Assembly (NCBI GenBank): GCA_903813345.2
Contig: CAIIXF020000009.1
Location: forward strand, 4,616,347-4,680,346
Direction of reading: 5' to 3'
Source: Owenia fusiformis
Lineage: Eukaryota > Annelida > Polychaeta > Sabellida > Oweniidae
Length of the DNA stretch: 64,000 nt
Position 1 is the stretch's first letter. Every line of letters starts with the position of its first letter. The notes under the pieces are model-generated. The model searched no databases and was not told the origin of the DNA. It worked only from the letters and a program-made list of their open reading frames with translations. This document shows, in pieces, positions 1-14,500 of the stretch. The translations under genes were made by a program, and so were the position numbers.

Positions 1-50
1 ATAATAACATTAAAAAATAAATTTGATATTTATTGGCAAAATGAATAACT

Positions 51-146
51 GGAGGATATCGTGATGATATACTCCGGACGGAGGATATCGTGACGATATA
101 TTCCGGAAAACCCAATATGCGGAGGATATTGTGACTATATACTCCG
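51..146. repeat. three short hairpin units at the left edge
   Basis: Three related 26-nt units lie at 51-76, 80-105 and 121-146. Each begins GGAGGATAT and ends in ATA-CTCCG or ATA-TTCCG, so each can fold back on itself (GGAG with CTCC, ATAT with ATAT). They lie in the intron of TED-A below the linker exon. Function unknown; probably a fragment of a foldback repeat. Confidence 0.6.
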
Positions 147-524
147 CTTGTTGATTTCCCCAAATTGACTATATTTGGCATGAAATTCATTTGGCAATGA
201 TATTATACATTTAGTACACTCCTTCTAAGTAGAGGATAATAAGAACATCCTATGATTTTTTCAGAATATCATTTTAATATACTATTACTATGATATTGAT
301 ATATAATTATATGCACTCGTTCGCTTTGCTCTCTCATGCAGATATCAATATCACCTCGTAGATAAAAATGGTATTCCTCAAAATCATAGAATATCCTATA
401 AATATTTTTATTCTATTATGTTATATACTACTAGATAATTTTGATTTTTTAAATACTTATACTTAGAAAAATAAACTACATTATTCATTATAGGTATAGC
501 TTAGATTATATAAAAGAAGCGTAC

Positions 525-3500
525 TATTTGCTGTCCACTGACACCCGCAGCTAGAAACACCAACGACATCTATAAAGAAAAGGGTAACAACACTTGCATT
601 AATAAGATATAAATACTGTTAATAGTGGTGGAAATGGTACGATAAATTGTTTGTGCCTCACCTTGCGTTGATTTGAATTTCTTTATATTCGAAAAAAGCA
701 TATAGGAACTCGGAGTCAAGCATAATAAATTGATTGATCAAAAGTGATTCCTAATAGATTTACAAGTTTAACAAGTCGTATAAACTTATTAACTCAATCT
801 ACCTCCTCGTCTCTTTTTCTGATTTATCCATCTAATTACCAAAATAAAATAGAGAAGAAAGAGTCTAATGCTATGGCCTATGGCATTATTTTTGCTTCTT
901 TATTCATTAAATTCAAATATATTCGATATATGAAACATTCATATTCGCTAAATCATTTTTCCATTCGGTAAAAACGTTTATATGTTTGTTACAGCAAATT
1001 AAGTTTTCAAAGTAGCCAATCACTTAATACTATGTGCATTAAATTACATATTTCATTCGTTAAATGATATTTTTTGCGTTATGGTATTTCTTAAGAGTAA
1101 CACATTATATGCACAATATTGAATTTCTATTTGAACCCTACCGAAATAAGTTTGCCTATATTTACCAAATGGTTTATTTTTCTATGACATAGTAAATGCA
1201 TTTTACCGAAAGCTAATTTGCTATTTACCGAAAGCAAAGTAATTTCGATAACTTGCGTTGTTGTTCGATATTTTGTTTGTCACGTGACTTCGAGATTTGC
1301 AAAATGGCCGCGCAGCTATTCTACATCGTACAAATATATCACGTGACTGAAAGTCTCGTAAATTATCGAAAAATAACGAAATTTATCGAATGTGGGTTCG
1401 GTATTTACCGAATATAAATAATTTAAATACCGAATGTACAAATAATTAATTGAATTATGCGTGCGTTACGGAAAACAAATTGATTCGCTGCATCACACAA
1501 ATACATGTATACATATCAAATGTGAATGTCAATACAAAGAACAAGTGAAACTATTCAGCGAATATAAATTGTATATATTATTACATTTGATAAAATAAAA
1601 AAAACATTCGATAGACTGGGTAAAGGTTTGGTAAATTGTCTGTTTTATTTGGTATTTATGGAATATTAATGTACCGAATAAAGAAGCAGTTTAAACACCA
1701 TAATGGCGGCACTATGAGAATAGTAATTCAAAAGCCGATGAACAATTAATGCTATACCTTCAGCACACTGTGGTCCTTGCTTGTGTGGAGGGCAGATGCA
1801 GCTTAGTCCATCATTCCAGGGAATAGCTATTCCTTCATTGCAAGTTTCTTAAACAGGAGAATCATACAATTACGTACATCATTTAAAAATGCCCTTGGTG
1901 ACTAGAATGTTCGATTCTAAAAACTGCAGTGCTCATTTTTAGTATAAATGAATAGAATCGTAAAGAAAAATAACTGCACATACATGAAGAAATATCAAAT
2001 TATATACGTTTGTTTTCATTTACAAATCATTTTCAATCTTTATCCATTCATTGTGCTTGTGCATGAAGGATTTAAGCCAAGTATAAATAATTTGTTCATC
2101 ATTTAATGGATGTGATTTTCGTTTGCATCTTACGACAAAGAATTTAGTAACGATTTTACACAATATGTAGCACAATGCGATGGAGCACAAAAAATCATGA
2201 ATTTTTCACAAATAGAAACATATACTATATCTAGTAGTCAAAATCCAAGCTTGTTAATTTCATACCAGGACAATCCCCATCATTGCATGATTGTGTTTCT
2301 GTAAGATCACTTGGATTACATTCGCTTCCTCCATTAGCTGGGGCTGGGTTGTCACACGCTCTTGTGCGAGTTTGGTCTCCATCTCCGCATGTTGTAGAAC
2401 ACGCTCCCCATGCTGACCAGGTACCAGGACCACCATTAACTGAAATATAAAAAAACATTTCATATGGACATTTAATTTTTTAAATTAATCATAGTTCAAT
2501 AACGAAAGTGTTTTGAGTTGTACGTTTGTACAACATACAGCTCAAATATGAATTTGCGTTCATTGACCATCACACTGTATAGTTGTTTAGAATCTAGTAA
2601 TATCAAGTTCGTATAGTACCTGGGCATTCCCCATCATTACATGACTGTGTTTCTGTAAGATCACTCGGATTACATTCGCTTCCTCCATTAGCTGGAGCTG
2701 GGTTGTCACATGCTCTTGTACGAGTTTGGTCTCCATCTCCGCATGTTGTAGAACATGCTCCCCATGCTGACCAGAGTCCGGGACCACCGTTAACTGAAAT
2801 AAAAATGATAAATTAAAATTTCCCGATATATTACTTATACATAAAATTCCTTTATTCCATCATACTTCTAAATGTATTGAATCTAGCCTATACTACATTC
2901 AGTACTAAAATGAATTTGTGTTCATTGACCGTCGCATACTTTTACTTTTGTTTAGAATCAACCAATGCAACATTCATACCTGGACATTCTCCATCATTAC
3001 ATGACTGTGTTTCTGTCAGATCACTTGGATTGCATTCGCTTCCTCCATTAGCTGGAGCTGGATTGTCACATGCTCTTGTTCGAGTCTGGTCTCCATCTCC
3101 GCATGTTGTAGAACACGGTCCCCATGCTGACCACGTACCAGGACCTCCGTTAACTAAAACATAGCTCAGTACAAATAAACGGATTCTCTCTCTTTATATA
3201 AATCACGTTTAATTCTCAAAATAGTGTACTTAAAAGAAAAAGTATTGCAGAAAACGTGCAAATCATTTTTCGAAGCAATTTGAGTTTATCTAACATTGTG
3301 ATATTTACGTTGCATAACGTATATTCTCATGTCAATGGTATAGTTAATTTTCTAAGCATTACTAGCTGAATTCTAAAGAATGAAACACTCATTTCATTAT
3401 AAAGTAGCAGATATGATCAGAACTAACAAAATATTTCTAACGTATAAACATTCTGATTGATCTGTCATCATAATACCTGGTATCTGCGTAGCTGGTGGTT

Positions 3501-4696
3501 GACTTTCGAGGGTAGTGGTTGGGAGAATAGTAGTAGTTGGTAGTACTGTTGTTTCCAATAGGGTAGTCGTTGGTATTAGAGTGGTTGTTGGTAGGATTGT
3601 TGTTTCCAGTAGGGTAGTAGTTGGTATAAGAGTGGTTGTTGGTAGGATCGTTGTTTCCAATAATATGGTAGTTTCCGGTTCAGTCGCACGCGTGAGAACT
3701 AAAAAAACATATCAGAATTACTCATTTGAACATATATAGCAGATATAACTACGCATCTTTTCGTGAAATAGCTTAGCTAATTAAATAAAAGTAAAATATG
3801 CTTATGATACACAGGTAGTAATATACAAGTCTCTTGGGAAACAGACAATTAGCATACATTCAATGAGTTTTAATAATAGTTAGAATGTAAACGGCAATTT
3901 GTGTGAAAGCTATTCAAGTACATTTAAATGATGACCTGTGTTGGATCTAAATCGTATCAACCACAACCACAATATTTAGCTTTTCATTTCGGCTATTTTG
4001 GTTATGTTTTTAAACTTGCTACACTCATAGAAAAGAAACTCGTACATATGTAGAAATATATGCATTATAACAAAGTGGTTTGTTGTTTTACCATGCTGTC
4101 TAATAAGAAACTTTACCTCTTCACTGGGGATCGACTAGAAACGAAATCATAATGGTCGGACCGGAAGCAGACTTTGGTAAGATTTTTTGTTTTCTCGATT
4201 ACTAGTCCATCGCTTCATAAGTTATAAGCTATACGAGAATAAAAACATGCTATACGTGAGTTGAAAAATCTCTCTATTATCCAAATATTTGGCACGTATG
4301 TAGTGCGGAGATTATTGTTTGGAAATATGATTTCTCCTCAGGAAAATATAGCCCAATTGTTCTGATATTTTGTTTGTGAAATCATTTTTCGAAATAGGAA
4401 TCTACGCACTATATATATATGCCAAATCTTTAGTAGAAATTTGGAGGATAAACTACCTTTTCGATCAAAACAAAAAATATTTTCGAGTTCTGTTTCCGGT
4501 ATTCCGGCAATGTTATAATGAACACATAATGAATGTCTTCGTTTCCAGTTGATCCCTAGTGCTTTCAGGAATTTTTATATTGCCAAGCTAAATGATGCCG
4601 TGTTTTTAGAAATACGCAAATCTAGAAATTACCCTAATGTAACTTACCTGTCACACAAGTGAACAGCACTTTCACCAGCCAAATGTTTAACTGCAT
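525..4696 (-). CDS. TED-A: secreted Thr-repeat/TSP1/EGF protein, 3'-partial
   Basis: Seven exons seen on the minus strand: 4696-4648 (leader, [16 protein letters not shown]), 3698-3477 (Thr/Pro repeats, three 17-residue units), TSP1 exons 3153-2980, 2793-2620 and 2439-2266 (174 nt each), 1847-1758 (half-EGF, four Cys, starts [13 protein letters not shown]), 569-525 (15-residue linker [15 protein letters not shown]). All junctions are GT-AG and phase 1 and the frame is open throughout. The second EGF exon and the DUF3011-like end expected from the paralogues must lie left of the window. Each TSP1 has the six-Cys pattern, a WSxW motif (the middle one is GLWSAWG) and CSTTCG, sites for C-mannose and O-fucose in this family. 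Predicted secreted and heavily O-glycosylated. Exon by exon it is closest to TED-D. The binding partner is unknown. Confidence 0.85.
3511..3663 (-). repeat. 51-bp coding minisatellite, 3 units (TED-A)
   Basis: Three 51-nt units encode 17 residues each, of the form [18 protein letters not shown]; the last unit is the variant ending ILPTTT. The unit length is a multiple of three, so copy-number change keeps frame. Flanked by constant EPETTI upstream and [12 protein letters not shown] downstream. Confidence 0.9.
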
Positions 4697-4752
4697 TGTT
4701 ATCTTCTGAATTACCGCCGATCAGTAAAATACTGACATTTATGTATCTCTGT

Positions 4753-4760
4753 CTTTTATA
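4753..4760 (-). promoter_or_regulatory. TATA box of TED-A
   Basis: TATAAAAG on the minus strand, 64 nt before the ATG at 4696. The same box at the same spacing lies upstream of TED-D, and similarity between the two upstream regions continues to about 4990, so this is a conserved core promoter. Confidence 0.75.
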
Positions 4761-6218
4761 TGAATGCAGTGGTAACATGATAGGGGTGTAATTAGTTAAT
4801 TTGCATTAAACGATTACTTCTTTAAATTAAGATTTGATTATTATGGTTATTTAGAGTCTACTTTGTAATGCGATGATAGGGTTATTAGGTAATTTAGTAC
4901 GTCTCCCGGTGACCTTAGCAGCGGACTGGAGAGTACTGATTGTACAAGTAGAGCAGGTGAATGTAAACGCTAATTAAACAGAATGCATATCGAACTTATG
5001 GAAATCATATAATAACATTTTTATATGCCTCTGGTAATTAAATTGTCAAAGAGACAAAATTATCAAACTTCAAAAGATATAATTCTGTATAGTTTAAATC
5101 GTTGTATGAAAAATATGTACTGAAAAGGTAGACCTAATAACTGATTTCTATCATAATCATGGTTATATTTTTCAAATGAATAGAGATAGACATTATCAAC
5201 AAGACCGTCTCCTAATTAATTGCCCATTGTTTAATTAACACAATAAACTTGTATTTTAAGGCAAGACCGTCACATTCTGATGTTTGCTACTCTATTCAAA
5301 GGGATAGTAGGGACTGAGGATCCCAAAAAGATGCACATATTGAAAAGTAGCGTGCTAAATTACTGCTTTTATCAAACACGTTTGTCATGTTTATTTGCTG
5401 TTTTGTTTTTTTGTAGAAAATGTGACATTTTGTTTTTATGAATATATGTCTATTGTTTTTATTTTCACTCCTCACTTTATACACGACGGTTTGTATCATC
5501 ATACAAAATGGAATCAATATGCCCCGATAAGAGCCCAATTTATATCCAAAGAACATGTGTACGTTTTTATAGATTTTATTTCATAAAATATAACATTTAC
5601 AAAACATTTTGGCATGGGGAGACGGCTATCTATCGATCAGAGCTTGCATAATTGTATACAAAAGAAACGATTACCTAATCATGAGATAATGTTACGCAAT
5701 GACAGCGCAAAATCATGATTATGCAACCTTATGTAATCATTAATCTTTGGGATAAGAGCCCAAAAACAAGTATTCTCGTGAACGAGTGTTTAATTATAAC
5801 AATTGAATGCTAATTTTATTTTTTTTATTTTATTTCAAAATAATTTTTTTGTGACAAAAAGGCAAATTTTCCCAAAGAATAATCTGTTATCTTTCATATA
5901 AATCAGAGTCAACGTAAAAGAATTTCTTTGACTGAACTTATGCACTTCCAAAGATAGCAGATATCACGAAAAGCCTTTGAAATCAATGGAACACGCAATA
6001 ATTGAATAATCAACAATTTCAAATTTAACTTGTTTTTTTTTTTAATTTAGCATCCATATTTTAAGATGTTGAGCAAATACAAATCAGTGATTCAGTAAGA
6101 TATAAGATAAATGCTCGATTTGGTATTATTCCAAATGTAATTTCGGTCCATGGCATATACAAGGTGGGCCAAAAAACGCCACTTTTTTCAAAATGCTTTA
6201 ACTTTTTGAATTTTTGAT
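4761..6218. other. intergenic, shared promoter region, no gene seen
   Basis: The first about 230 bases are homologous (inverted) to the region upstream of TED-D (31560-31785), including a stretch containing GGTGACC and GAGAGTA motifs. The rest is AT-rich with short ORFs only; nothing recognisable as a gene. A lone AGGTGGGCCAAAAAACG near 6161 resembles a mariner-type terminal sequence, but no partner end was found. Confidence 0.5.
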
Positions 6219-8106
6219 ATTAAGGTAACGCTTAAGTTAATCAAAAGTACAAAAAAATGGCAGGCATATTTTTTGACTAAGTCACAAGATTTTGTTTTCT
6301 GTTTTCCTTATATGTGAATGCATTTCCTGACTAAAGAGACATGTCAAAGAAAGCTTCACATTTAAACGCATTTTTAACGATGAATTGGAGGTGCATGGGT
6401 CCCTAAAACTAGCATGGAGACAGTGAAGTGAGGATAACTTTTTAAAATTTCAAGGAGTAGGATTGCAATGGAGACACATTTGTAAGACTTCAAAATTTCC
6501 ACAAATCATCTTACCTAACACCCCAGTCACATTTGTCGTACGGAGGCCGTGCGTCGACCGCAGATCAATTAAATCAGTGTATTTCTGCCGCGAGCGTAGG
6601 AAAACTACGATCGCCTTGCGGCCTTCGTACGGCGTATCCAGTTTTTTGAAGGCCGCAGGGTCGCCGTAGAAATTATAAATCGGAGTTATAATATATGTTC
6701 ATTTCTGAGTTCCCCGTAGAAATCAACTGGCTCAACAAGATTGAATCATTATTTGTCAATGTTTCACGATCACTTTTCATTTGATATTACATCCTTGCAC
6801 TATGAATAACATTTATAAATTTTACCGATGTAAATTAAATGAAAAAAATCAACAGTAATTTAAAATTCACCGTGCGGCTGCCGTGGGAAATGTGACTGCA
6901 AAAGTATGAGAGCGCAGAAATTCCACAGCGAGCGTAGAAATGTTACTGGCCGCAGAAATGATAGACCGCAAGGTCGCCGTAGGAAATGTGACTGGGATGG
7001 TCAATAATAAAATGCCATATTTAATGGGCCACTTCAATGTTTTAGCATATCAAAAATATTTTGAAACATTAGTGATGTCACTAAGGTACCAAAAACTTTT
7101 TTTTTTTTTTAAATTTTTCGATGTCAATCTTTTCTAAATATGTTAGACTTTCATAAAAAACCAATGTTGATTGTCTAACCAAGTTAAAAGAAAAAATAAA
7201 TTATGTTTTAGATATCATTGTACCATTGGTTTCTATGAGAACTAAAATTTTGAAATGCATTTTTCTCAGAACCATTTTCATTTTCAGTTCATTTCTCGCT
7301 TATTTATGAACCGATTTTCTTAATTTTTTCGGCAAAAAACACGGGAGGATGAAAGCTATGCATTGGTATAAATTGTGGCTAATTAGAAGATATGAGTGAC
7401 CTCTAAAAGTTGGTTTTAAATAAATTCACAAATTTTGGAACAAAAAGTCTATCAAAAACCACTTTTTGAAATTTAAAAAAAAAGTTTCACATATCACACT
7501 TTGATAACATTGGGTAGGACTACAATATAAGCCAAAGTGGTTTAAACTTTATATGGGGCCTTTAAAAAACATCAATTATGTATCTATCATGATTATTATA
7601 CTGTTATATATAAAGTATACTAGTGATAATCCATGCCACTTGGTGAAGTCACAAAAACTTATATGAGGATTACAGGAAGTCTAGAAGTAGTTCCAGCAAG
7701 AAAAATGGTGGACATGAAATATTTATCAGAAACTATGGTTTGAGCTTTATCATATTCTAACAATGCAAGAAGAGCACATTTTCATGCTCCCTCGATGTTC
7801 CTTGGTAAGGTAAGATGATTTGTGGAAATTTGGGATTCTTGCAAATGTTTGACTGTTGCAAGGCTACTCCTCAAACTCTCAAAAATTAGCCTCATTTCAC
7901 GGTCTTAATGTTAGCTTTGGGGACCCATGCACCTCCAATTCATAGTTATAAAAAATGCGTTTAAAGGTGAAGTTTTCTTTGACATGTCTCTTTAGTCAGG
8001 AAATGCATTCACATATAAGGAAAACAGAATACAAAATCATGTGACTTAGTAAAAAATATATGGCTGCCATTTTTTGTATTTTGATTAAGTTAACGGTTAC
8101 CTTAAA
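6219..8106. mobile_element. large foldback element with about 300-bp inverted arms
   Basis: The arm at 6219-6517 is the inverted copy of 7808-8106: for example the AAGGTAAC motif, the GCATTTCCTGACTAAAGAGACATG motif region and AGATGATTTGTGG occur in mirrored order. A second inverted pair is nested inside (6522-6996, ends CCCAGTCACATTT and its complement), GC-rich next to its termini. No transposase ORF is visible. A diverged piece of the right side reappears at 45335-45535, so this is a dispersed family. Confidence 0.7.
6522..6996. mobile_element. nested MITE with CCCAGTCACATTT ends
   Basis: Starts CCCAGTCACATTT at 6522 and ends with the exact complement at 6984-6996. The interior is locally CpG-rich (GCCGTACGG-like motifs, repeated GGTCGCCGTAG), unlike its surroundings. 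About 475 bp, no ORF of note. Sits inside the larger foldback element at 6219-8106, so it inserted later. Confidence 0.55.
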
Positions 8107-8528
8107 TCATAATTTGCATACCAAATTAAACTTGAGGTTGTTATCTAGCCATTTGGGAAATACATTTTCTACACATACAATATAATGTTCAAATTTTTGG
8201 ACCAAAATGTATATTTACAATTGTCATAGTATGTTAATAGTCCTTCCACAATTCCTGGTATGTTATGATATTATCTATTTGCATTTATAGAAAACATTAA
8301 TTTATACTTAAAACAATTTAGAGATATAATTAACCTATCTGTTTCTATATCACTGCCTAATTAGCGGTCCTGCATACACCTGCTGAATCCCATGGTTAAA
8401 GGTCTCCGGGATACTTACCAAATTACCTGATACCCCTATCACATTGCAAATCAGGCAATCAGGCATTAAGAATCACATTGATATAATTATTTTATGTAAA
8501 ACTCAACTAATTAGAGACCTGAGATTTG

Positions 8529-8536
8529 TATAAATA
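8529..8536 (+). promoter_or_regulatory. TATA box of TED-B
   Basis: TATAAATA 63 nt before the ATG at 8592, the same spacing as in TED-A and TED-D. Confidence 0.7.
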
Positions 8537-8591
8537 GCGAAAATCTCGCATTTTCAATATTCGTCTGATCAGTTACAATTCAGGAGAAAAG

Positions 8592-11500
8592 ATGCAGCTC
8601 AAATTTTGGCTTGTGAAAGTGATGTTCGCTTGTGTGACAGGTAGGTCTATGTTACATTATACACTTTAACAGGTATTGGTTAATTTATGAATTAAGAATT
8701 GTTTGTATATCTATAATATTTGATATTTTAAAATATTTACACAGACGTTCCTAGAAGTCTTGGTGGTGATTCAAAGAATTTTAAACCGGTTATAATTGAT
8801 GTTATATTTCTGAACAGGTCATGAACGCAGTCCATTTTGTAGTTTTAAAACCATATTTCGGGTTCAGTTTTGTGCTTAACAAGTCTTCATATGATTACAT
8901 TCTAATCGAAAATTGAACAGTTTATAAATTAAAGTTACACATTATAAACGTGTATAACATTTGTAAAAAATATTTATCTTAAAGTGTGTAAAATGGATAA
9001 ATCTAAAATTCTAAAAAGTCCAGTTAATAAAAATAGGATTTTTGGTTTGTTTAGAGATGAGAGAGCACATTAATATGTTAATGGTAATTCTTGACGAGCT
9101 ATGGTTTTTTATATTGCCACCAAATCATGGAACAAAATTGTAAGAAAATGAGAAAATATTTACAATTGTTCTTTAAAGAGATTAAGAATACTGTAAAGTA
9201 CACATCAATTTTAGTTTTCAAACATTTGTGCGATAATTGTAGTGCAATCTGCCTGTTTTCTGCAAATTACTCGATTCTAATATGTATTTTCAGTTCTCAC
9301 AAGTGCGATTGAACCGGAAACTACCATATTATTGGAAACAACAATCCTACCAACAACCACTCTTATACCAACTACTACCCTACTGGAAACAACAATCCTA
9401 CCAACAACCACTCTAATACCAACTACTACCCTATTGGAAACGACGACGTTACCAACGACTACTATTCTTCCAACCACTACCCTCGAAAGTCAACCACCGG
9501 CTACGCAGATACCAGGTATATATGATGACATAATCAGTATGTTTATACGTTAGAAATATTTTGTTACTTCTGAACATATCTGCTTTTGGTAGTGAATGTT
9601 TTTTATCCACGAAAAATCAATCATACACAATTTTCCAAACACTTTCGAGAATATATTCGTTTTACTTAGTCAACTCTGCCAACGCATCTTAATAAAATTG
9701 AAAGCCCATGGTTTTGGCCAACACTTTTAGTCCATAGTTTGACTACATACTGTTCTCCATAATTAAGAAAAGGAACTCAATTTTTAAATTGAACTGACTT
9801 TTAGTAAATGGAGGACCTGGTACCTGGTCGGCTTGGGGAGCGTGCTCTACCACATGCGGAGATGGAGACCAAACTCGTACAAGAGCATGTGACAATCCAG
9901 CCCCAACTAATGGAGGAAGCGAATGTAATCCAAGTGACCTGACAGAAACGCAGTCGTGTAATGATGGAGAATGCCCTGGTATAAACTTGGTATTGCTTGA
10001 TTCTAGACAACTATATACAATGCGAACCCCAATGAACGCAAATTCATTTAAGAACTGAATGTTGTACAAAAGTACGACTCGAAACACAATTGCACTCTTA
10101 AAAATTATTACTTGGATTTCCTTATATTGAGAAATTGTACTACTCATTTTAAGTCAAAAATTACTTAAATAATCTTGAACTACTGAATAATTTTTAAGTA
10201 ATTTTTAAGTAATTCATTTATGGTGAATTTACTAATGCAAGGAGAGAAATTGAAATACTTATTGTATAGTAATTGTAATACTCATTTACATAATTAAGCA
10301 ATTAAAAAACTCAAAATGACAATATAAGTTAAACCTAAGTAAAATGAAGTAAAACTAAGTATTTAACTTTAAGTAATTTTTATACTTGGGAAATACTCAA
10401 GTAATTCATTTTTAAGAGTGTGGTAATTGAAGTATGATTAACTGAAAAATTATCTATAAGCAATATTTTCTAATTTAGTTAACGGAGGTCTAGGATTCTG
10501 GTCAGCATGGGGAGCGTGCTCTACAACATGCGGAGATGGAGACCAAACTCGTACAAGAGCATGTGACAACCCAGCCCCAGCTAATGGAGGACTCGAATGC
10601 AATCCAAGTGATCTGACTGAAACGCAGTCGTGTAATGATGGGGACTGTCCTGGTATGAACTTCGTATTGCTCGATTCTAAACAACTAGTTTTAAATTATT
10701 ATACGCGTTAATAAGAAGAATAAGAGGCAAGAAAAAAGTTTATATTCAATTATATTCTCCCATACTTGAAATAAGATGTTTTATATCACCAAATGATACG
10801 GAAAAAAACTTAACTTGATATAATACAAGCGGTAATTTCAGTATATATTGCATTACTTCGAATTCACCTTCTATATTGCTGTATCTACGGTAATAATTCC
10901 TATGATTTTCATAGCTTTCGTAGTGACTATACAATGCGAAGCCCGATGGACGCAAATTCATTTTAGAACTGGATGTTGTACAAAAGTACGACTCGAAACA
11001 CTCATGGTAATTGAAGTATGATTAACTGAAACATTATCTATAAGCAATATTTTCTAATTTAGTTAACGGAGGTCTTGGATTCTGGTCAGCATGGGGAGCA
11101 TGTTCTACAACATGCGGAGATGGAGACCAAACTCGTACAAGAGCATGTGACAACCCAGCCCCAGCTAATGGAGGAAGCGAATGCAATCCAAGTGATCTGA
11201 CGGATACACAGTCATGTAATGACGGGGAATGTCCAGGTGCGTACTTTGCATTGCTAGATTCTACACAAAAAGTAATGTCAATGAACACAAATTCATTTCA
11301 GAACTGGATGTAATATAAAGGATCAATTCAATTAAGGCACTTTGAGTATGATAGAACTAGGGAATTTTATTTATTCTAGTCAACGGAGGTCCCGGTACCT
11401 GGTCAGCATGGGGAGCGTGTTCTACAACATGCGGCGATGGAGACCAAACTCGTACAAGAGCATGTGACAACCCAGCTCCAGCTAATGGAGGAAGCGAGTG

Positions 11501-14500
11501 CAATCCAAGTGATCTGACAGACACACAGTCATGTAATGATGGAGAATGTCCTGGTATGAAACTTATTAATCTGGTATACTGTATTAAGAATTAAGTAATA
11601 ATCTTTAACGTTCAATTTAAATTAGATGATACATATTCATTTTTATTTTACTTGAGTTGGTGCTTATTTTCTTATTCCAGTAACCTGCAATGAAGGTGTA
11701 AGTATCCCATGGAACGATGGACTCAGCTGTATCTGTCCCCCACACAAAACTGGCCTACAATGCGAAGAAGGTAGGATGTCGTGCGATTTTGATTTAGACA
11801 AAGCACCCCACGCGAATTTTATGTTTTGTATATAGCCTATGTATATGCATTCCCCATAGATTATATAAAATATCAAATAAACGAAAATTTAATAATTTAT
11901 TAAATGAGATAAATTGCTACATCTTTGAGTTATAACAATCGAAAAATGGCGGGACCACTGACAAATGTTCAAAGTATATTTCCACGCTAAAATTGACTTG
12001 ATTGCCGGATTTGATTTGAAAATAAATATGCATATACAAGGGGCGATCCATATATTCTGATAAAAATTCTCTCATTTTTTTTCACATATCCCTTTCATTT
12101 TTTCAGAACATGTAGATTATGTAATTACACATACGATGCTAAAATATTTAGAGCTGTATCTTAAATTAATTTTGAAATAAGGTTGCCATTGTAACTTGTA
12201 TTTAAGGTAGGCAGGTCAGTTAAATTATAACGTCTAAAATAGATAAATATGTTAATTTAATCATTCCCAGGTACCTATTTTAAGCAGATCAAACGCATCT
12301 CCCAGTCATTGCCAACTATTCATTGATCTGTTCCATACCCCTGTTGCCCTTGGTTGATAATTTATACAGTGGGATAGCTATCTTTTCATAAGTAACATCT
12401 CAATTTATCGTAGTGTTATTCTCTGTCCGCAAGCTCTTCTTGCAACCAGATTGCGGATGATCTTCAACAGTGACCATGCTTTCCTCTTTACAATACTACC
12501 TATATATTCTTTATGCAGATATAACACCTTGCCCATGCACTTTATGAGTTCATGTATGTCTCTGACAGTGTCCTCTTACTTATTCTTGAAAGAAAATCAA
12601 ATCTAATGGTATTCCCTAATGTATCCGTTAATGTGACACTCTGCATCAGCCACATTAACCTAATCTGACAATTTGATTTTTGGTGTGTCTCATAACATGT
12701 AATGTCAACTGGCCCATTCTGTCCTACAATGCTATTGTGATTTGTTGTGATGTTATAGTGAGCACATATAAACATTTGTTTAGCAACAAACAACGAGTAA
12801 CAATACCAAACTTTTTTAGAAAAAATGCAGGATTTCCGCATGCTTTAAAATAATTAAAATCACAAGTTATTTTGATATTTATATGTTATAATTAAATTGA
12901 CCTGCCTACCCTTAATACAGGTTACCATGGGAACCTTATCTAATTGATAATTTAAGATATAGCTATAATATTTTAGCATTGTATGAGTAATTACATAATC
13001 TACATTTTCTGAATACATGAGAGGGATATGTGAAAAAATCATAAAATGAGAGCATTTTTATCAGAATATATGGATCGCCCCTTGTATATTATTATCACAT
13101 TGAATTATAATCTAAACATACGATGAAGTACAATGTCTCATATAAAAAGCTTCCCTTCTATTTTTTCAGATGTTGCTGGAGCTCCAAGCTGCTCATGTTC
13201 ATGGCCCGTAACCAGTAAGTCCAGTTGAATATTATATTCACATGTCGTTTAATTTATGTAAATGTAGATAATATCGCGATGTTTTTATCCACTCACAGAT
13301 AAATATATTCGTAGTATATCGATATGGCGCTCTGTTTGCTCCTGAAGATATCGATTGAGGGTAAGATTCATTACACTAATGAATCATATGGTATCCTTTG
13401 TGTATTTTAAATGATCTGTGCTTTTTCAAAGAACAAACTGCAGGGCTGACCCAAAAATATGGGAAATGTTTTATCTGATGATAAATTGTTCATTTTCAAA
13501 ATGCAGATAATGAACTGTTTCCGTTGCGAGAATTAAAAATAGAGATTTTTGTTTTACCGTTTCACTTACGTGACCAGTATAGGACGGTATGTCATGAAAA
13601 TTTTCAAATATTCAATGTTCAAGCCATTAGTAGCAAAAATGGACCAGGCTGATTTTTCAGAAGGGTTAGGCAAATAGTCATGACCTCGTTGAATTTGAGG
13701 GCATGTTGGGCATGGATTCGTTATCATATATTTTCTTTTTCAGTAAGATAACACATGACTAGCAAACAAGGAATTGAAATACATTCAAATTATTTTGCCC
13801 CAACCTGCATGTCTTTAGAAATCGTGAACTGAAATGATTTCAATTAATACTAAAGGGTATACATTCCTCAGATAATCGAGTTATAAGGTATATCTGTGTT
13901 TTATAAAGAGGTTCATTTAACACAAATATGTATTATAAGTTATTGAATGATTTGAAGTGCAATACAGGATATATTCTGCTCGAGAAATTCCGTATTGGAA
14001 CGAGACGAACGTGTGATACTCTGTATTGCTACTGAAATTGTCCCCTCCGTACCAATATTTTCTGCATTGCGACGGAGATGATCAACGGGAACAATCTCAG
14101 TAGCAATACAGATTGGTACAGCACAAGAACTGACCAATCAGAGGGCTTCATTTTACAGATCATACGATAATTCTTTTTATTGTAGATGATCCATGTGCTC
14201 AAAATCCATGCCTTGGCGACTCGATTTGTGTCAACACATTCGGTGATAACTATAGATGTCTCTGCCCAGCTGGCTCTTCTGGGGAACAATGCGAACAAGG
14301 TATGTTGAAATAATTAGTAATATTATGTGCGCAGTGACATGGCTATCAAGTTGTTAGGCAAAAATAGACGAGGCTATAGAATAGGTTACATCAACTTCTG
14401 ACTAACTCTTTCGACACTATATTAATGACGTCTATAATAGGGTCCGTTACATCAGTCAGTTTCTTTTCAGGTACATTTTGCTTCCGGTGCTCCAGCAAAA

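Noticed and set aside
9329-9481. CRISPR-like array (regular repeats)
   Set aside because: Repeats are contiguous coding units without spacers in a eukaryotic exon.
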